From Undaria pinnatifida (Eukaryota > Sar > Phaeophyceae > Laminariales > Alariaceae): a stretch of DNA of 64,000 bases. The stretch is taken from positions 17,969,476 through 18,033,475 of the forward strand of contig JABAKD010000025.1 in the NCBI GenBank assembly GCA_012845835.1. Direction: 5' to 3'. Below the pieces are notes generated by a model. It did not search any database. It was not told where the DNA came from and worked only from the letters and a program-made list of their open reading frames with translations. A program made the translations under genes and the position numbers. Below, piece after piece: positions 11,301 to 39,400 of this stretch. Within the stretch, counting starts at the first letter, position 1. Each line of letters starts with the position of its first letter.

Positions 11301-14271
11301 CCCCCACAATTGCACGTCAAAGGCCTTGTCTCGTTGCCAAATCGTCTGCTGCCATCTTTTGATATGAACCCTTCCTTTCTAGCACGAATCCAGCACAACA
11401 ACAGTATCGTCCCGTTACCACCGCAGTGCGCGCTGGTTGGTTGTTGGCGCAAGTTTACTACCGCTGAAAACATCTAATCAAATGAGAAAAAAACACGAAC
11501 AGGCGAAACCAAAACGAAACGACAAGATGAAGAGGGAACAACCGAGGAAAGGAGGGACGCAAACTGTAATATTACCGATACTGCTTGGCGGTACCACAGG
11601 TACCGGTAGCGGCATCACCCGAGGACCTTTCAAACCACAGATTCACAGCGGTAGGCACATGGCTTCGAAACTCCGTCAAATCCTTCACTGCTCCCAGCGC
11701 CATGCCAGCCACCCCCGCGGAAGTTTCTGCCCTTTCCGCGTTACAGCCCGGATAGAAAGGCGATGCCTCGCAAGAAACCTCCGGCATCAGGCAACCTGCT
11801 TGTTGCGGTGTCTTTTGGATTCTTCGCGGTCGTGGGGCGGGGGAATCGGTCCGAAAAACATCGGGTAGAGGTCAATGGCCTTGTGTTTTGTCATAGACGC
11901 GGTCACACGGGCTGAGGCTTCGTCCGAACGCAGGTCGTTGATCCAGGCCACGACTTGGTGCTCGACCTCGACGGGGGAAGGAACCCTCCCGGCATTCACC
12001 AACAGCTTTTTCATTGCCTTTTTTTCCCCTTTGGTTCCAGACACCGCCGTCGCCTGCTGCACCTCTTTTTCGTACGTAGAGCGGTTTTGGATCCACGCTG
12101 CACGCTTTGCCTTGTCGGGAATTCCCAGCACCCTGGTGGTGTAACTCAAGTGCCTCGGGGGCCTTCCCCACCCTCCACAACAGACGGTGCGTACCCGATC
12201 GCCTTGAGCTTGAACTAACGGATACTGCTTCCGCTTCGGACCACCGCCAAACTCCGGAATTTCGAAGTCGGGCGGCTGCTGCTTTAGCGTAACATAAATC
12301 CTCTTCTTGCCTTTCGTCTTGGGGGGGGTCCGTGAAAAGGGCTTCCCCGTCATTGTCCTTCCATTCGAGGCTCTCACCTGGCAGCATGGCCTCGTCGATT
12401 GTGGCAGCCGTAGTGACTGACGATTCGGGTCCTGCTGACTGGACCTCAGGCCCTTTTCCTGGCGAGTTGGCTGTGGCTGCCTGAGCTTCGGGTGCTTGAC
12501 CAGTACCGGTACCCGTAGTCGGGGCTTGGGGCACGGCGCAAGTAAGACACGGGGTATCGGTAGGACCAGCGCCGGTACCGGTAAGCGGGCTGATCCCGGA
12601 GAAAAACGACGTGATGGTCGCTCGAGGCGCGGCAGCAGCAGGTACCGGTGGGGTTGGGGCCGCAGACTCGCTGGGATCAATATGATGGGGCACAGCTGTT
12701 GCCTCCATGCTGGTGTCTAAACCGGTGCCCGTTACGGGTGAAAGGTATCCACCAGACGGTGGAAAATTTTCGAGTTTGACGCGTGCTACGTGGTAGCATT
12801 TAGCCTGAAACTATTTCTGAATGGCGGGGCTCTTTAACCCAAAATCGGCCGAATTAAGTTGATTTGTTCTAACATAATTTTTAATTTTTGTTGCTTACCT
12901 AGCACATGGGATGTTTCATCCGGAAGCAGTTTCCCCCTCCCTCCAATCAGTTTTTGGGGGAGGTCTAGAGCTCCTGAAATGAGGAGTCCAGAAAAAGATG
13001 GTGCACCTTTACCGTAGCACGCCTCTTTGGTAATATCTTAAGGCGTTCCCGTAGGGGGTGTGGTATTCAACGTACCCCCGGTAATAAAGTTATGGTCGAC
13101 AAACGAAACAAACAATACATCACCGGGTGTGCTCATGTAGGGGTGTGTGTTATCTAAGGGGTGTGTGCTTTCTTCCGTGTTATGCGGTACATACATGGTG
13201 ACTCTCTCGGCAACAGTTCTTGTCTGCTGGCTTGAGTTGTCGAACTCCGCTGTCTGGCCGACACGAACGTACTGCTGTAAGTCTTTGCTGCTCAGCGCAG
13301 GGCCGATTGCAGGCTGTTCTGCTGTGCTTGCGGTACGTAGATACTGCTGTGGCTACCGGAGCTTGGTTTGTACCATCGCTTCGTGGTGTGTGCATGTGTG
13401 CAGAAGCAGGCAAATAAATACAAACTAAGCAGTCAGTTCGGTCCGGAAAAAAAGAAATCCCCGTCGGCAATTAAGAGCTGAGGATGGCTGAGAGGTGAAA
13501 TAATATGCTCAGAATATGCCCAGGGCGACCTCCGGAGTGGGGAAGGAGTGGGCACTAATGCCTACCAGGTATACCACTATGCGGGGAAGCGCCGGTTACC
13601 GCTGTCATACCGGTATTTCGGGCTGATACATACCGGCGCTATGGAGGGACCACTTCTACGAATACCAGGTACCAGGTACACAAATCGACCACTGCCACAG
13701 GAATTGTTCACACATAAACTGCCAGAGGCTACAAGAGTGTCCGACTACTGCAGCAAATAAGTTAACCCCCACCGACATCGCATATCGCACATCCTCAATT
13801 GGTCACGGTTAATATATTTCATTATCATGGCGCAGCAGTAGAGCCATAATACGATACATTCTGGCCTACGGCCTGATTTTCTGATGGTCTGATTGTCTGA
13901 TTGGCCTGATTGGTCCACCAAACACAGGACATCCGTGGCCTGGTCAAACGTCCAACTCTCTCAAGAGAACGTTCGGTTTTCTCCAATTGTGCGGCTCTCT
14001 TTCCACAACTTCTATACTGAGTGGTTGCAAGAACCATGGAACACGATGGTAACTGATGGCACCATTAACGATTGGTAGCGTCAGTTCCTGTAGGAAGGGC
14101 CGCCACGTCAAGCGTGGTCCGTGGTCGGGTCGGGCACGAGTATAACAGGAACCAAACAAATAGCACGAACTCACCCTTTCGGTCGGGCTTGGTGCACTTC
14201 TTGATCAGGTGCATCGAGTCCTTGGAAAACTTCTGCAGAGGAGCAATCAATAGCTCGTTTACGTCTGACAT
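5393..14271 (-). CDS. SEC61G: Protein translocon Sec61 gamma subunit, two exons
   Basis: Exon 1 is 14271-14175 (starts [15 protein letters not shown], ends CTKPDRK plus one base, donor GTGAGT). Exon 2 is 5505-5393 ([13 protein letters not shown] to [12 protein letters not shown]). Phases match (1 and 2) and give 69 residues, the usual length for Sec61 gamma/SecE. The hallmarks are the amphipathic cytosolic helix with [18 protein letters not shown] and one tail-anchor membrane segment, [21 protein letters not shown]. The protein clamps the Sec61 alpha channel in the ER membrane. The intron is 8,669 bp and contains a transposon, a MITE, SINE-like sequence and arrays. The gene is head-to-head with the seryl-tRNA synthetase (ATGs 459 bp apart) and tail-to-tail with WRAP53. 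Confidence 0.93.
5820..6180 (+). repeat. Dispersed repeat, copy 2 (partner at 36-400)
   Basis: Same order of blocks as 36-400 (CAAGGCTGCGC, CTCAAGGAAGCAGA, TTCACGATCTGGTGCAATG, CTCGACGCCTTGGTAATGTG). It lies in the SEC61G intron just upstream of the second exon. Confidence 0.55.
6367..6432 (+). repeat. Low-complexity TACCA/TACCG tract
   Basis: Irregular tandem pentamers and hexamers (TACCATACC, TACCGTACCATACC) immediately left of the 1.7-kb repeat copy A. Confidence 0.7.
6449..8166 (+). repeat. 1.7-kb dispersed repeat, copy A (inverted partner 16965-18727)
   Basis: The whole block, from the junction CAAGGATCGGCGGCCCCGCCCTCC to CGTTCACACG near 8150, recurs in reverse complement at 16965-18727. 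It contains an internal direct duplication (about 7040-7250 and 7590-7800: CAGCAAGGAA-TGCGGCA, GGAGG..GCACACA, GAGCTC/GGTCATGACGAC). A 156-codon hydrophobic minus-strand reading frame (7584-7114) is partly preserved in copy B (for example FTTVMFPIL), but whether it is protein is unproven. The 70 bases near 7293-7362 also occur at 60,400-60,470. No terminal repeats or A-tail were found, so the class is unknown. Confidence 0.7.
8305..8385 (+). repeat. 26-bp tandem repeat around the TACCTGGTA word, about 3 units
   Basis: Units read ATGTATATATGTACCTGGT followed by AATAC or similar. The array carries three of the enriched TACCWGGTA words. Confidence 0.75.
8568..8880. mobile_element. MITE-like element with amplified left terminus
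   Basis: The left end AGGGCCGTTCCTAACGAACA is matched in reverse complement by the right end (GTTCGATAGGAACGACCCT). The left terminus is amplified as about three 37-bp units (GGCCGTTCCT..CGAACACAACAAATGTCAGGA) at 8569-8665. The interior carries repeated TCAGGAATCCTGA and GTCACGAATCGTGA palindromes. It lies within a fragment of another repeat whose two sides are at 8520-8565 and 8885-8935. No coding capacity and no certain target duplication. Confidence 0.5.
8956..9082 (+). repeat. Direct repeat flanking the 4-kb TIR element, left copy
   Basis: TTTGCTGCTC..GAGCCCATTGCAGGCTGTTCTGCTGTGCT and then CGTAGATACTGCTGTG and ATCGCTTCGTGGTGT-like blocks recur in the same order and orientation at 13283-13412. 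The two copies bracket 9083-13282. Confidence 0.6.
9430..9890. repeat. 41-bp satellite array, left
   Basis: About 11 degenerate units of roughly 41 bp built on GGGTACGAGAGTAGTAC and AACCTACCCGCGAT. The same unit forms a second array at 10600-11050 within the same transposon. Confidence 0.8.
9974..10448 (-). pseudogene. Decayed transposon ORF with BED-like zinc-finger motif
   Basis: Three successive minus-strand frames read like one protein broken by shifts. They are 10448 ([17 protein letters not shown]), then 10338-10144 ([20 protein letters not shown]), then 10168-9974 ([20 protein letters not shown]). The last carries [19 protein letters not shown], a CxxxxxC arrangement like the N-terminal BED fingers of hAT-type transposases. 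That resemblance is inference. It lies between the two satellite arrays of the TIR element. Confidence 0.45.
10600..11050. repeat. 41-bp satellite array, right
   Basis: Same family of units as at 9430-9890 (GGGTAGAGTACCGAGAGTAG, AACCTACCCGCG, GGGTACCGGGTAGATACC). The unit contains KpnI-like GGTACC palindromes. Confidence 0.8.
11787..12708 (-). pseudogene. Frameshifted ORF with CENP-B/Tc5-like DNA-binding region
   Basis: Frame 1 starts [16 protein letters not shown], is rich in Ala, Pro and Thr, and reaches [16 protein letters not shown]. At an eight-base homopolymer (12321-12328) the plausible coding frame changes, continuing as [19 protein letters not shown] and ending at 11787 after [18 protein letters not shown]. 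The C-terminal part, [37 protein letters not shown], has the look of the HTH CENPB/Tc5 domain of pogo/jerky-type transposases. That call rests on pattern only. Whether the homopolymer shift is real or a sequencing error cannot be told. No catalytic DDE region was found. Confidence 0.5.
13283..13412 (+). repeat. Direct repeat flanking the 4-kb TIR element, right copy
   Basis: Partner of 8956-9082 (CAGGGCCGATTGCAGGCTG, CGTAGATACTGCTGTG, CATCGCTTCGTGGTGTG). A piece of sequence just beyond it (CCCCGTCGGCAATTAAGAGCTG at about 13460) also occurs near 1117. Confidence 0.6.
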
Positions 14272-14730
14272 GATTGACCCTTTTCCTGCACAAAGCCCTC
14301 CCTTTCCGTGACGGCTGGGCGCTGTGTATCTAGTAGTGATTACTGCTTGGGCTGAAGCAATGATGGGCTTGGCAAAGACTAGGGGGAGGGTTGGTTCAGT
14401 AATCCTATCGCTACACGCCTCCTTGTCATACTAACACTTTTTTTGGTAACTCTAGAGAGTGATAGAGCGAGGAGGCGAGGAGTGAGGAAGTTGCGAGACA
14501 AGTAGACAAGTCACGTAATATAAGTATAAGTGGACCAGTGGTTTTGACCGAAAACCGAAGACTCAAAATGTTGCGCAACAAATTCTGCTCCAGTTGTTTC
14601 CTTAAAGTCGTTTATCCACCACAGATACCACACAACCCAACAAACCACAACCCACAGCCAGAAACAGGGGCCCAAGAAACAGTTTTTCAGGCATTGCTTG
14701 TGCAATCCTTCATCAATCCTCTACGCCGTA
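14272..14730. promoter_or_regulatory. Divergent promoter region of SEC61G and seryl-tRNA synthetase
   Basis: 459 bp between opposing ATGs. It contains no ORF I trust, a pyrimidine/T-rich run near 14434 and purine-rich GAGGAGGCGAGGAGTGAGG near 14468. No convincing TATA box. Confidence 0.6.
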
Positions 14731-33254
<18,524 letters not shown>

Positions 33255-33285
33255 GCGGGACGTGGGGTAATTCAGCGTGCCAGAA

Positions 33286-33291
33286 AAATAA
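33286..33291 (+). terminator. Possible polyadenylation signal of the synthetase gene
   Basis: AATAAA 32 bases past the TAG stop, within the 220-bp gap to the stop codon of the opposing gene. Confidence 0.4.
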
Positions 33292-33474
33292 ATATTTGAC
33301 TTGGCTCTCAGGTCAAGTTTCGAGCAATAACAACTGTATACCGGATAGGTCGTGCTCTGGCGAGAACGGTCGACCCGCTTTTTAATCGGAGTTAATCGTC
33401 GAGTTAATTGCCCTGGAAAGTTCAACTGCCAAACTCCGTTGACTCGCAATAACAGTCGTACGTGTACGATCCTA

Positions 33475-36400
33475 CTACGATCGCAAAATATCCTCCGCGT
33501 ATCGCTGGATGCGCGGCCCCTGGTCTTCCCATTCAAAGCCATGCTCCTTTTCCCATGCTTCCTGGAAGATCTTGACGATTTCGCTCTTGGCGTCTTCCAC
33601 CGAAGACACCTGCAAGGTCCATCAGAGAAAATTTTCATGTTTCATAATTCACATCGATACCCCTTTTCCTACCCGAATGTCGTACGATGGTCACTAAGTA
33701 GTTGTGTATCCAAATGATAGTCTCCCTTTAGTAGTTTTTCAAGTCAAAATTTTCCTATATACTCTGTACCAGGTAATAATAGCCAAACCCTACAGGTTGG
33801 TTGAAGTAAAAATAAATAAAAGATCTCCACGAAGGCCGCTGGCAATATTTGGTATTATACTGACCCCCATGACCGGTGGAAGATGGCGACATGGCTAGTT
33901 TTAACGGCCTCGGGCTGTCTTCAGGAGAAAAACTCGTGTCGACCAATGACAGGCCTTCAGTTTTTCAATACGTAGTGTCCAGGCTTTTTCCAAGTGGGGG
34001 CGAAAAAAAAATTGCGCCGCATTTGGCACGATCCGGTTGGACGTACTCTAAGGTACGTCTGTAGAATGTGTTTGCGCAAAAATCGAACATTTGACCTGCT
34101 TGTGAAGGAAATCTAGCGAAAAAACTGGATCCTGCACCAAGTCATTTATAGGAAATAACGTATCTTACTCATTTTTGCACGAAAGTCCAAATGTCCACGC
34201 CCTTTTTGAGAGATAGACCCTGAAATTTTTCAGTGTTTTACATGCGCATCCCGAGGTGTGACCTCCGGGCTTTTCTTTCTTTTCTTTCTCTCGCCGAAAA
34301 TGTTTGGGCTAAGGTGGTCCATTTATCCGAAAAATCTTAACTGACGAACAATCAGACCCCCCGCCAAAAAAATAATGGGTGAGGTCCTCGCGAGGCACAT
34401 AGAAGACGTGCAAAATTTCACGATCTGAATCGATAAGAAGGCGTGGACATCCGCCGGGGAATAAAATTCGGCTTTTTAACGTGAACCAGCCTGTATACTC
34501 TACTAATAATATATAGTATCCCAAAACACACGGACTTTGTGGAGACCGGCCTATATCTGCTCTAATTAGTTAATTCTTACCGGGGGAACCAAGTACTGGC
34601 GGCAATTGAGATGGCCAAAAGCCGCCATTTCCAATGACTTTCGTCGAGAGTTTAATAAGGCGGCATAGAGCAAATGGAAAGTGAAAACAAACATGAATGC
34701 GTTTGATCTACTATTGGGCTAATGCTTTTCCTCTTCGTCTTCGCTTATGAGAGTGTACCAAACGTCTTCGTTCATAGTCTCGACTACCGGCATATTCAGC
34801 AAGCACTGACGCAAGGGTTCACCCGTTGCTACTCTGAATTGCAATAAGACCTATACGATGATACACGAACATGTGCTCGGCAATGCATCAAAACACGCAG
34901 GTGGTCCATCAACAATGAATGCAGTGCTCGTGTAATACCTGGTAGCATTTCGTGCGGTACTCTCAGCGTTGTCTGGAATCTGGCACCCGGGCAATATTGA
35001 CTTTGTCAATCAAACAAATCAATCGATGTGTGACGGTGTGATCGGATTTCTTACCGGTTGGCGGAAACCAATCCTGAACTCATCAGTCAAATCCCGGGCT
35101 TTCACTCGCAAGTCCAGGCCCAGACGGTCGACAGTGGTCACCGACACTGTGTCAGGGGAAGCTTTGTTTAGAAAGTGTTTACAGACCGTATTAAGCTCCT
35201 CTTGCCTGCAAATCGCAGCAAATCGCAGAGCGTAGGAGTGGCGTGACAACAACAAAGGAGGCGAGAGCAAGGTATCACGCAGTGAGTTAAAAGAGATACC
35301 AGGTACCGGTACATACCAAACCTGCGCCCGTGATTATTTAGATAGGAGCAAATCGCCAAAGTAGAATATTCCTACTACGACGTGCAGCGCGGCACCAACG
35401 CTGCAACTTGCGAGGGTGAGCTGAGGGCAATACTATCATAGCAGTAGTCGGATCAGTAATATTACAGTGATCTCAATTTCGTTGACATTTCGCCGACGGT
35501 ACTCACTTGCCGTTGTTGATCTTGGACACAATTGACGACGCTTCGTCGGCCAGAATGTCCGGCTTGGCAGTCTGAAGGTGGAGCGCAAAGCGAACGAATG
35601 CGTTCGAAAGTAAAATAACCCCAAAGCAGGCGTCGAGTGGGGAAAGCTTGCATGAAAGCATATCTCTATAACCCCCGATCTTGTTGTACTGTAGACACTC
35701 ACAGCATACCTGGTACGTATTAATAGTACTCCGGAGCATTTTACGTGCTAGTGCTGTCAGGCTTACCGGTCTGACTTGGGAATCCTGGCGCAATATACAA
35801 TCAACAAAACGAACACGGTGCTCTCTTTAGAGCAAAGCCATCTATGCCGTCAAGACAAGGTTCACCTCGTACTCGCTGACGGGAAGCCACTTTGACAACA
35901 CTCCGAACCCGCCGACGTAGTAGACCTTATCCGGCTTTAACTGCAAGGCAAGCGAGAAAAGCGGTTGTACGCCAAGCACCAAAAATCAAAACAGTATTAT
36001 CGTCCACTCACTATCAACGTCTCCTGCTACCTACGAGTGTAGATGAGCGGTTGAGAAATACACCGATTGATAGCAAGCAATGTGCAGCGCGCAAACACTG
36101 CCTTGTCCTTCTCGCATACCATTGAAACATGTTTACAAAATAATTAATCGCCTACATAGTGTACGATCGGCAAACCGAGAATGGGAGAGTTGACTAAACA
36201 TAGCGAACCGACTGCATGACCCGTGTGCGCTTCAGCGAGCAAATAATAGCTCACAGCGTTGCCGCCATACGTTTCATGTCAAATCACACCTTGTAAAACT
36301 TGAATCTGGGCGATTGCGTCAGTTGATCGGCGTAAGTATGCACCAAAGAGAAGGAAGCCCTGAAGGAAGGTATGCGTGCAGGCAGGGCAGGGAGCAGTTG

Positions 36401-38185
36401 TGCCAAGACACCAGTCAGGACGTGTCAACATTTTGTCGTCAGTAAAAAGCTGGGAGTGGCAAAATCACAAACCACGACTTTCATTGCAAGCGCCCATCGA
36501 TGAGACACAGACCCAATCGCAAACTCACTTTAGCTGGATGAGCTCGTCGTCATCGTCAACGTCCACAATGCCGCCCACCAGCGTCACTCGTGCGAGAGCT
36601 GCTTGCTGACAGTCGAGAGAGCGAAAACGGAATGCATTCGATAATGGATATGTGGAGCCGGTCATGCTTTTCGTTTCAAGGGCTCTCTTTCCACAACTGT
36701 GTGTGCAACAGCCATGGTGCGACGACTAGGTATAGAAGGGTATTGCATACACCCGGAACCACAACAGGTCGATGTACACAGCGGAATACCAACAGTGGAA
36801 TACTTGGTCGACCAGCAGAGATCGTGAACTTGTTTCAGAAACACTTGACCAACGCAACTTACAAGAACGATTAGCCAGCGTACACCGTGAGAAGGTCCTC
36901 TTTCGTTTTAAGCAATGCGCAACGTGCACGGGTTTTATGTCACGCGCAACAAGTACTAGCTCAGGGACAGAACGATCTAGGCATCGCCTGTCAATGCATG
37001 CATACAGGAAGCAGATCCCGATTTCGACCTCGAACCCGGACGGTAGGGGATCTTCGCAGCTCGTTTTCATTCAAGCCAACAGAAGAAAGGTGAGCTCAAT
37101 CGCAGGCCTCACCGACTGGCCGTTATCTTCACGAGGAGTTTGGCACAGGAGTGATACTACGCCATTGGCCTTGATATTTTGCGTATGGAGTGATGCCTCC
37201 GCAAGAAGAAAAGTTGGCCAACCCTGTGGGTAATGAGAGAAAATCGGGGAAGGGGTATTGGGACAGACCGCCAAGCCAATCACTCAGATGCAGACGCCGT
37301 GGCAGCAACTTGTCGTTAGTCCGCTGCATCCTGACAAACAACAGCGGTGAGCGTTTGGTACGCAGCCGGATTTAGCAATGGTCCCTGTTAAAACCGAACA
37401 GATAAAGCACTACAGCGCAAAGCCCACAGAATGTGCATATCTCAACGCAAAACACAAAACGTAAACGTGTATTTTGCTTGGGAAAAGGATCAGGGTCCAC
37501 GGAAACAACAGCAAATCGAAACGGACCAAAATTTCGTGTGTATTTATACACAGAGCCATCGGCCACGCAGGGCGCGACACATTAACCTGTTTGGCAAGCT
37601 ATGGTACGACTAGTTTCTCTCCACCAATGTCTACCCAGCCTTCGGCCGGGCAAGGTGCGACACATGAACCAGTCCGCCACGCGACAATTCATCTTGAACT
37701 TATCATTTAGTATCTACACCAATCTAAATTGGCCCAAGAGCCAGGGGCGACGACGTAAAGGAAGATGCTCGCGCAAACTTGGGGCGTTACGAGCATCCAC
37801 GTTCGATTATCAAAACGTATTCCTACGGGAACTTGTTTAGAACCGATACTACTGCAGTGTTGGCTAAATTCGAGGCATTTCTACACGCCCATTACTTTGA
37901 AGCACGTGTCCTACGAAATCCGTTAATGATCATCAGAGCTTTGCACGTTCACCAGTGCACTTGTGCTTTCGCCTGGGGATTTCGAATTGCGACAGTATTT
38001 AACAAGTAGAGCAGTCAAGCACGTTCATCCTAGATACACGAGGCGATGCCACACTCGAACTCGAACTGACCCGCTCATCTAGCACGTAATCCACGTGGCT
38101 GCCGAACGGAGATCCTTTCGGCCCGGCTTCGTCGCTGCTGGAAAGCGTGCAAAGAGTGCCCGAGTTGGCAACATGCGTTACAGTT
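33475..38185 (-). CDS. Heme-oxygenase-like split-barrel/DUF2470 protein (PNPOx-like), 5' end unresolved
   Basis: Eight exons join in phase on the minus strand: 38185-38071, 37223-37113, 36605-36529, 36359-36290, 35940-35866, 35571-35507, 35205-35055, 33609-33475 (TAG), giving 265 residues. The order is that of HugZ/HOZ-type proteins. The FMN/heme-binding split barrel reads NSGTLCTLSS, GSPFGSHVDYVLDER, GWPTFLLAEASLHTQNI, ARVTLVGGIVDV, LVHTYADQLTQSPRFKFYK and DKVYYVGGFGVLSKW. The C-terminal DUF2470 domain follows with ADEASSIVSKINNG, SVTTVDRLGLDLRVKARDL, FRIGFRQP, EDAKSEIVKIFQEAWE. Relatives in plants sit in plastids and bacterial ones degrade or bind heme; the exact role here is inference. The presequence exons lie above 38185 and were not identified. 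The first listed splice site is provisional. In the canonical DUF2470 the histidine-rich HMNADH stretch is replaced by SKINNGKQ. Confidence 0.88.
33891..34052 (+). CDS. Possible single exon antisense within the HOZ-like gene's last intron
   Basis: ATG 33891 opens a 54-codon frame (MASFNGLGLSSGEKLVSTND, QYVVSRLFPSGGEKKIAPHL, SGWTYSK) that ends exactly at a good donor, AAG|GTACGT. No following exon was found and the family is not recognised. It may be an exon of a nested gene or chance. Confidence 0.25.
34053..35054 (-). other. Intron DNA, one coding-like minus-strand frame, otherwise nothing
   Basis: A minus-strand open frame at 34524-34309 (KSRILFPGGCPRLLIDSD, ILHVFYVPREDLTHYFFGGG) has protein-like composition but no splice context or recognised family. 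The rest shows no feature. Confidence 0.3.
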
Positions 38186-39400
38186 CTGTGCCGACAGCAA
38201 ACGACAGTGACCGACAGCGAACGAGAGGATATTTAGCCCTTGGCGGGTTCGACGACTGGGTGAGCACTTGAACACGACATTTCAACACCGGTGCTGGCGA
38301 ACTACGACCTTGCACTGCATTGTCGCAGGCCTTCGATTGAGGGGTTGCGTGCAAACGTCTTGACTACGACCAGCCGAGTGGATTGCTATACATCAAACGC
38401 AGTGTGTCGTTCTAGAAACCGGGTGTAGCAGTGGCAATTATCACGCACGGTGAATCGGGCAGCGGCTGCAAGTTTCACCTGCAGATCGATAGACGCACAC
38501 TAGTCATGGTTCATGTGGACCAACTACAGTTATGCGCTAGCACTGGGGTAAGCGGCGCTCGCAAAGCATATTCGGTAGTGGTGATTGCTCCGTATTGCTA
38601 CCAAGGAAAGCCAGGTGACCAAGGTCACCCTTTCAACTGCACGGCGGAAAATATCCATACTACCACGTTTTAGCACTGAAGACGGACCTTGTACCAGAAC
38701 TGATACAGTACAGGCGGTGAAACGTGTTTGGCAAAACAAGAAAACCATCCCTAAAACAAACTGTCCGGGTGCTAAGTTAGGTTTCAACTACCCCAACGAA
38801 TGCCCGGGGATACTGTAATAAGTACCTGTGCAGGATACCGCAGCAGTGAAGAATCTCACCAGGTACATCACTAACTACTTCGTGTACACAGCAGTAATCC
38901 CTAACTTAGCAGTTATCGAGCAACGTAGACTAAACACTTACAACTTCTTCGAGTATTGCCGCAGCAGTGATGACACTCGTTTTCGAGCTGCACTGGTCTA
39001 ACGCCAGCGCGTGGGCAACCCAGCATCAAGCATATCAGCACATGCGGCGAGTTGTCTGTCTTATGCTAGGTGCCAGTTAAACGATCGGCGCAAGCCCTAT
39101 TAACAGCAAGATTATATTAGACACAAGTATACTTGTGATCGAGGTAGACGGTACGACTAGCCCAAGCAGGCTTGCCTTCACACACTTTTGAGCCCGAATA
39201 GCCCAAGCAGGCTTGCTTCTGTCCGACAGCAGGGGACAGCAGGCGACGTACGCAACGGACGAATACGCCGAAGCAGGTGACACATGCGTCTGCAATTTCG
39301 GCGCGACTAGCCCGTAGTATCGGCAGCACACGGCAGAAACCGACAAGAATCGTCGGCAATTTATGTCAGCTGACAGCATTCTACACCTCCCTTAACACCC
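38186..39400. other. Upstream region of the HOZ-like gene
   Basis: Should contain the missing 5' exons and promoter of the minus-strand gene. A candidate presequence frame starts at 39379 (MLSADINCRRFLSVSAVCCR), but no splice link is demonstrable. AGCCCAAGCAGGCTTGC is repeated at about 39158 and 39200. Confidence 0.35.

Larger units (their letters stand above)
9152..13179. mobile_element. 4.0-kb terminal-inverted-repeat DNA transposon, decayed
   Basis: The left end CACGGAAGAAAGCACACCCC (9152) is matched by the inverted right end GGGGTGTGTGCTTTCTTCCGTG (13158-13179). The inverted similarity runs outward a further 15 bases (GTACCG on the left, CGGTAC on the right). Subterminal blocks CACCGGGTGTGCT..GTAGGGG..GTGTGGTAT occur near both ends. 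Inside lie two 41-bp arrays and two frameshifted minus-strand ORFs with DNA-binding-domain character. No clear target-site duplication was found, so the superfamily (hAT- or pogo-like by content) is undecided. Confidence 0.6.
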
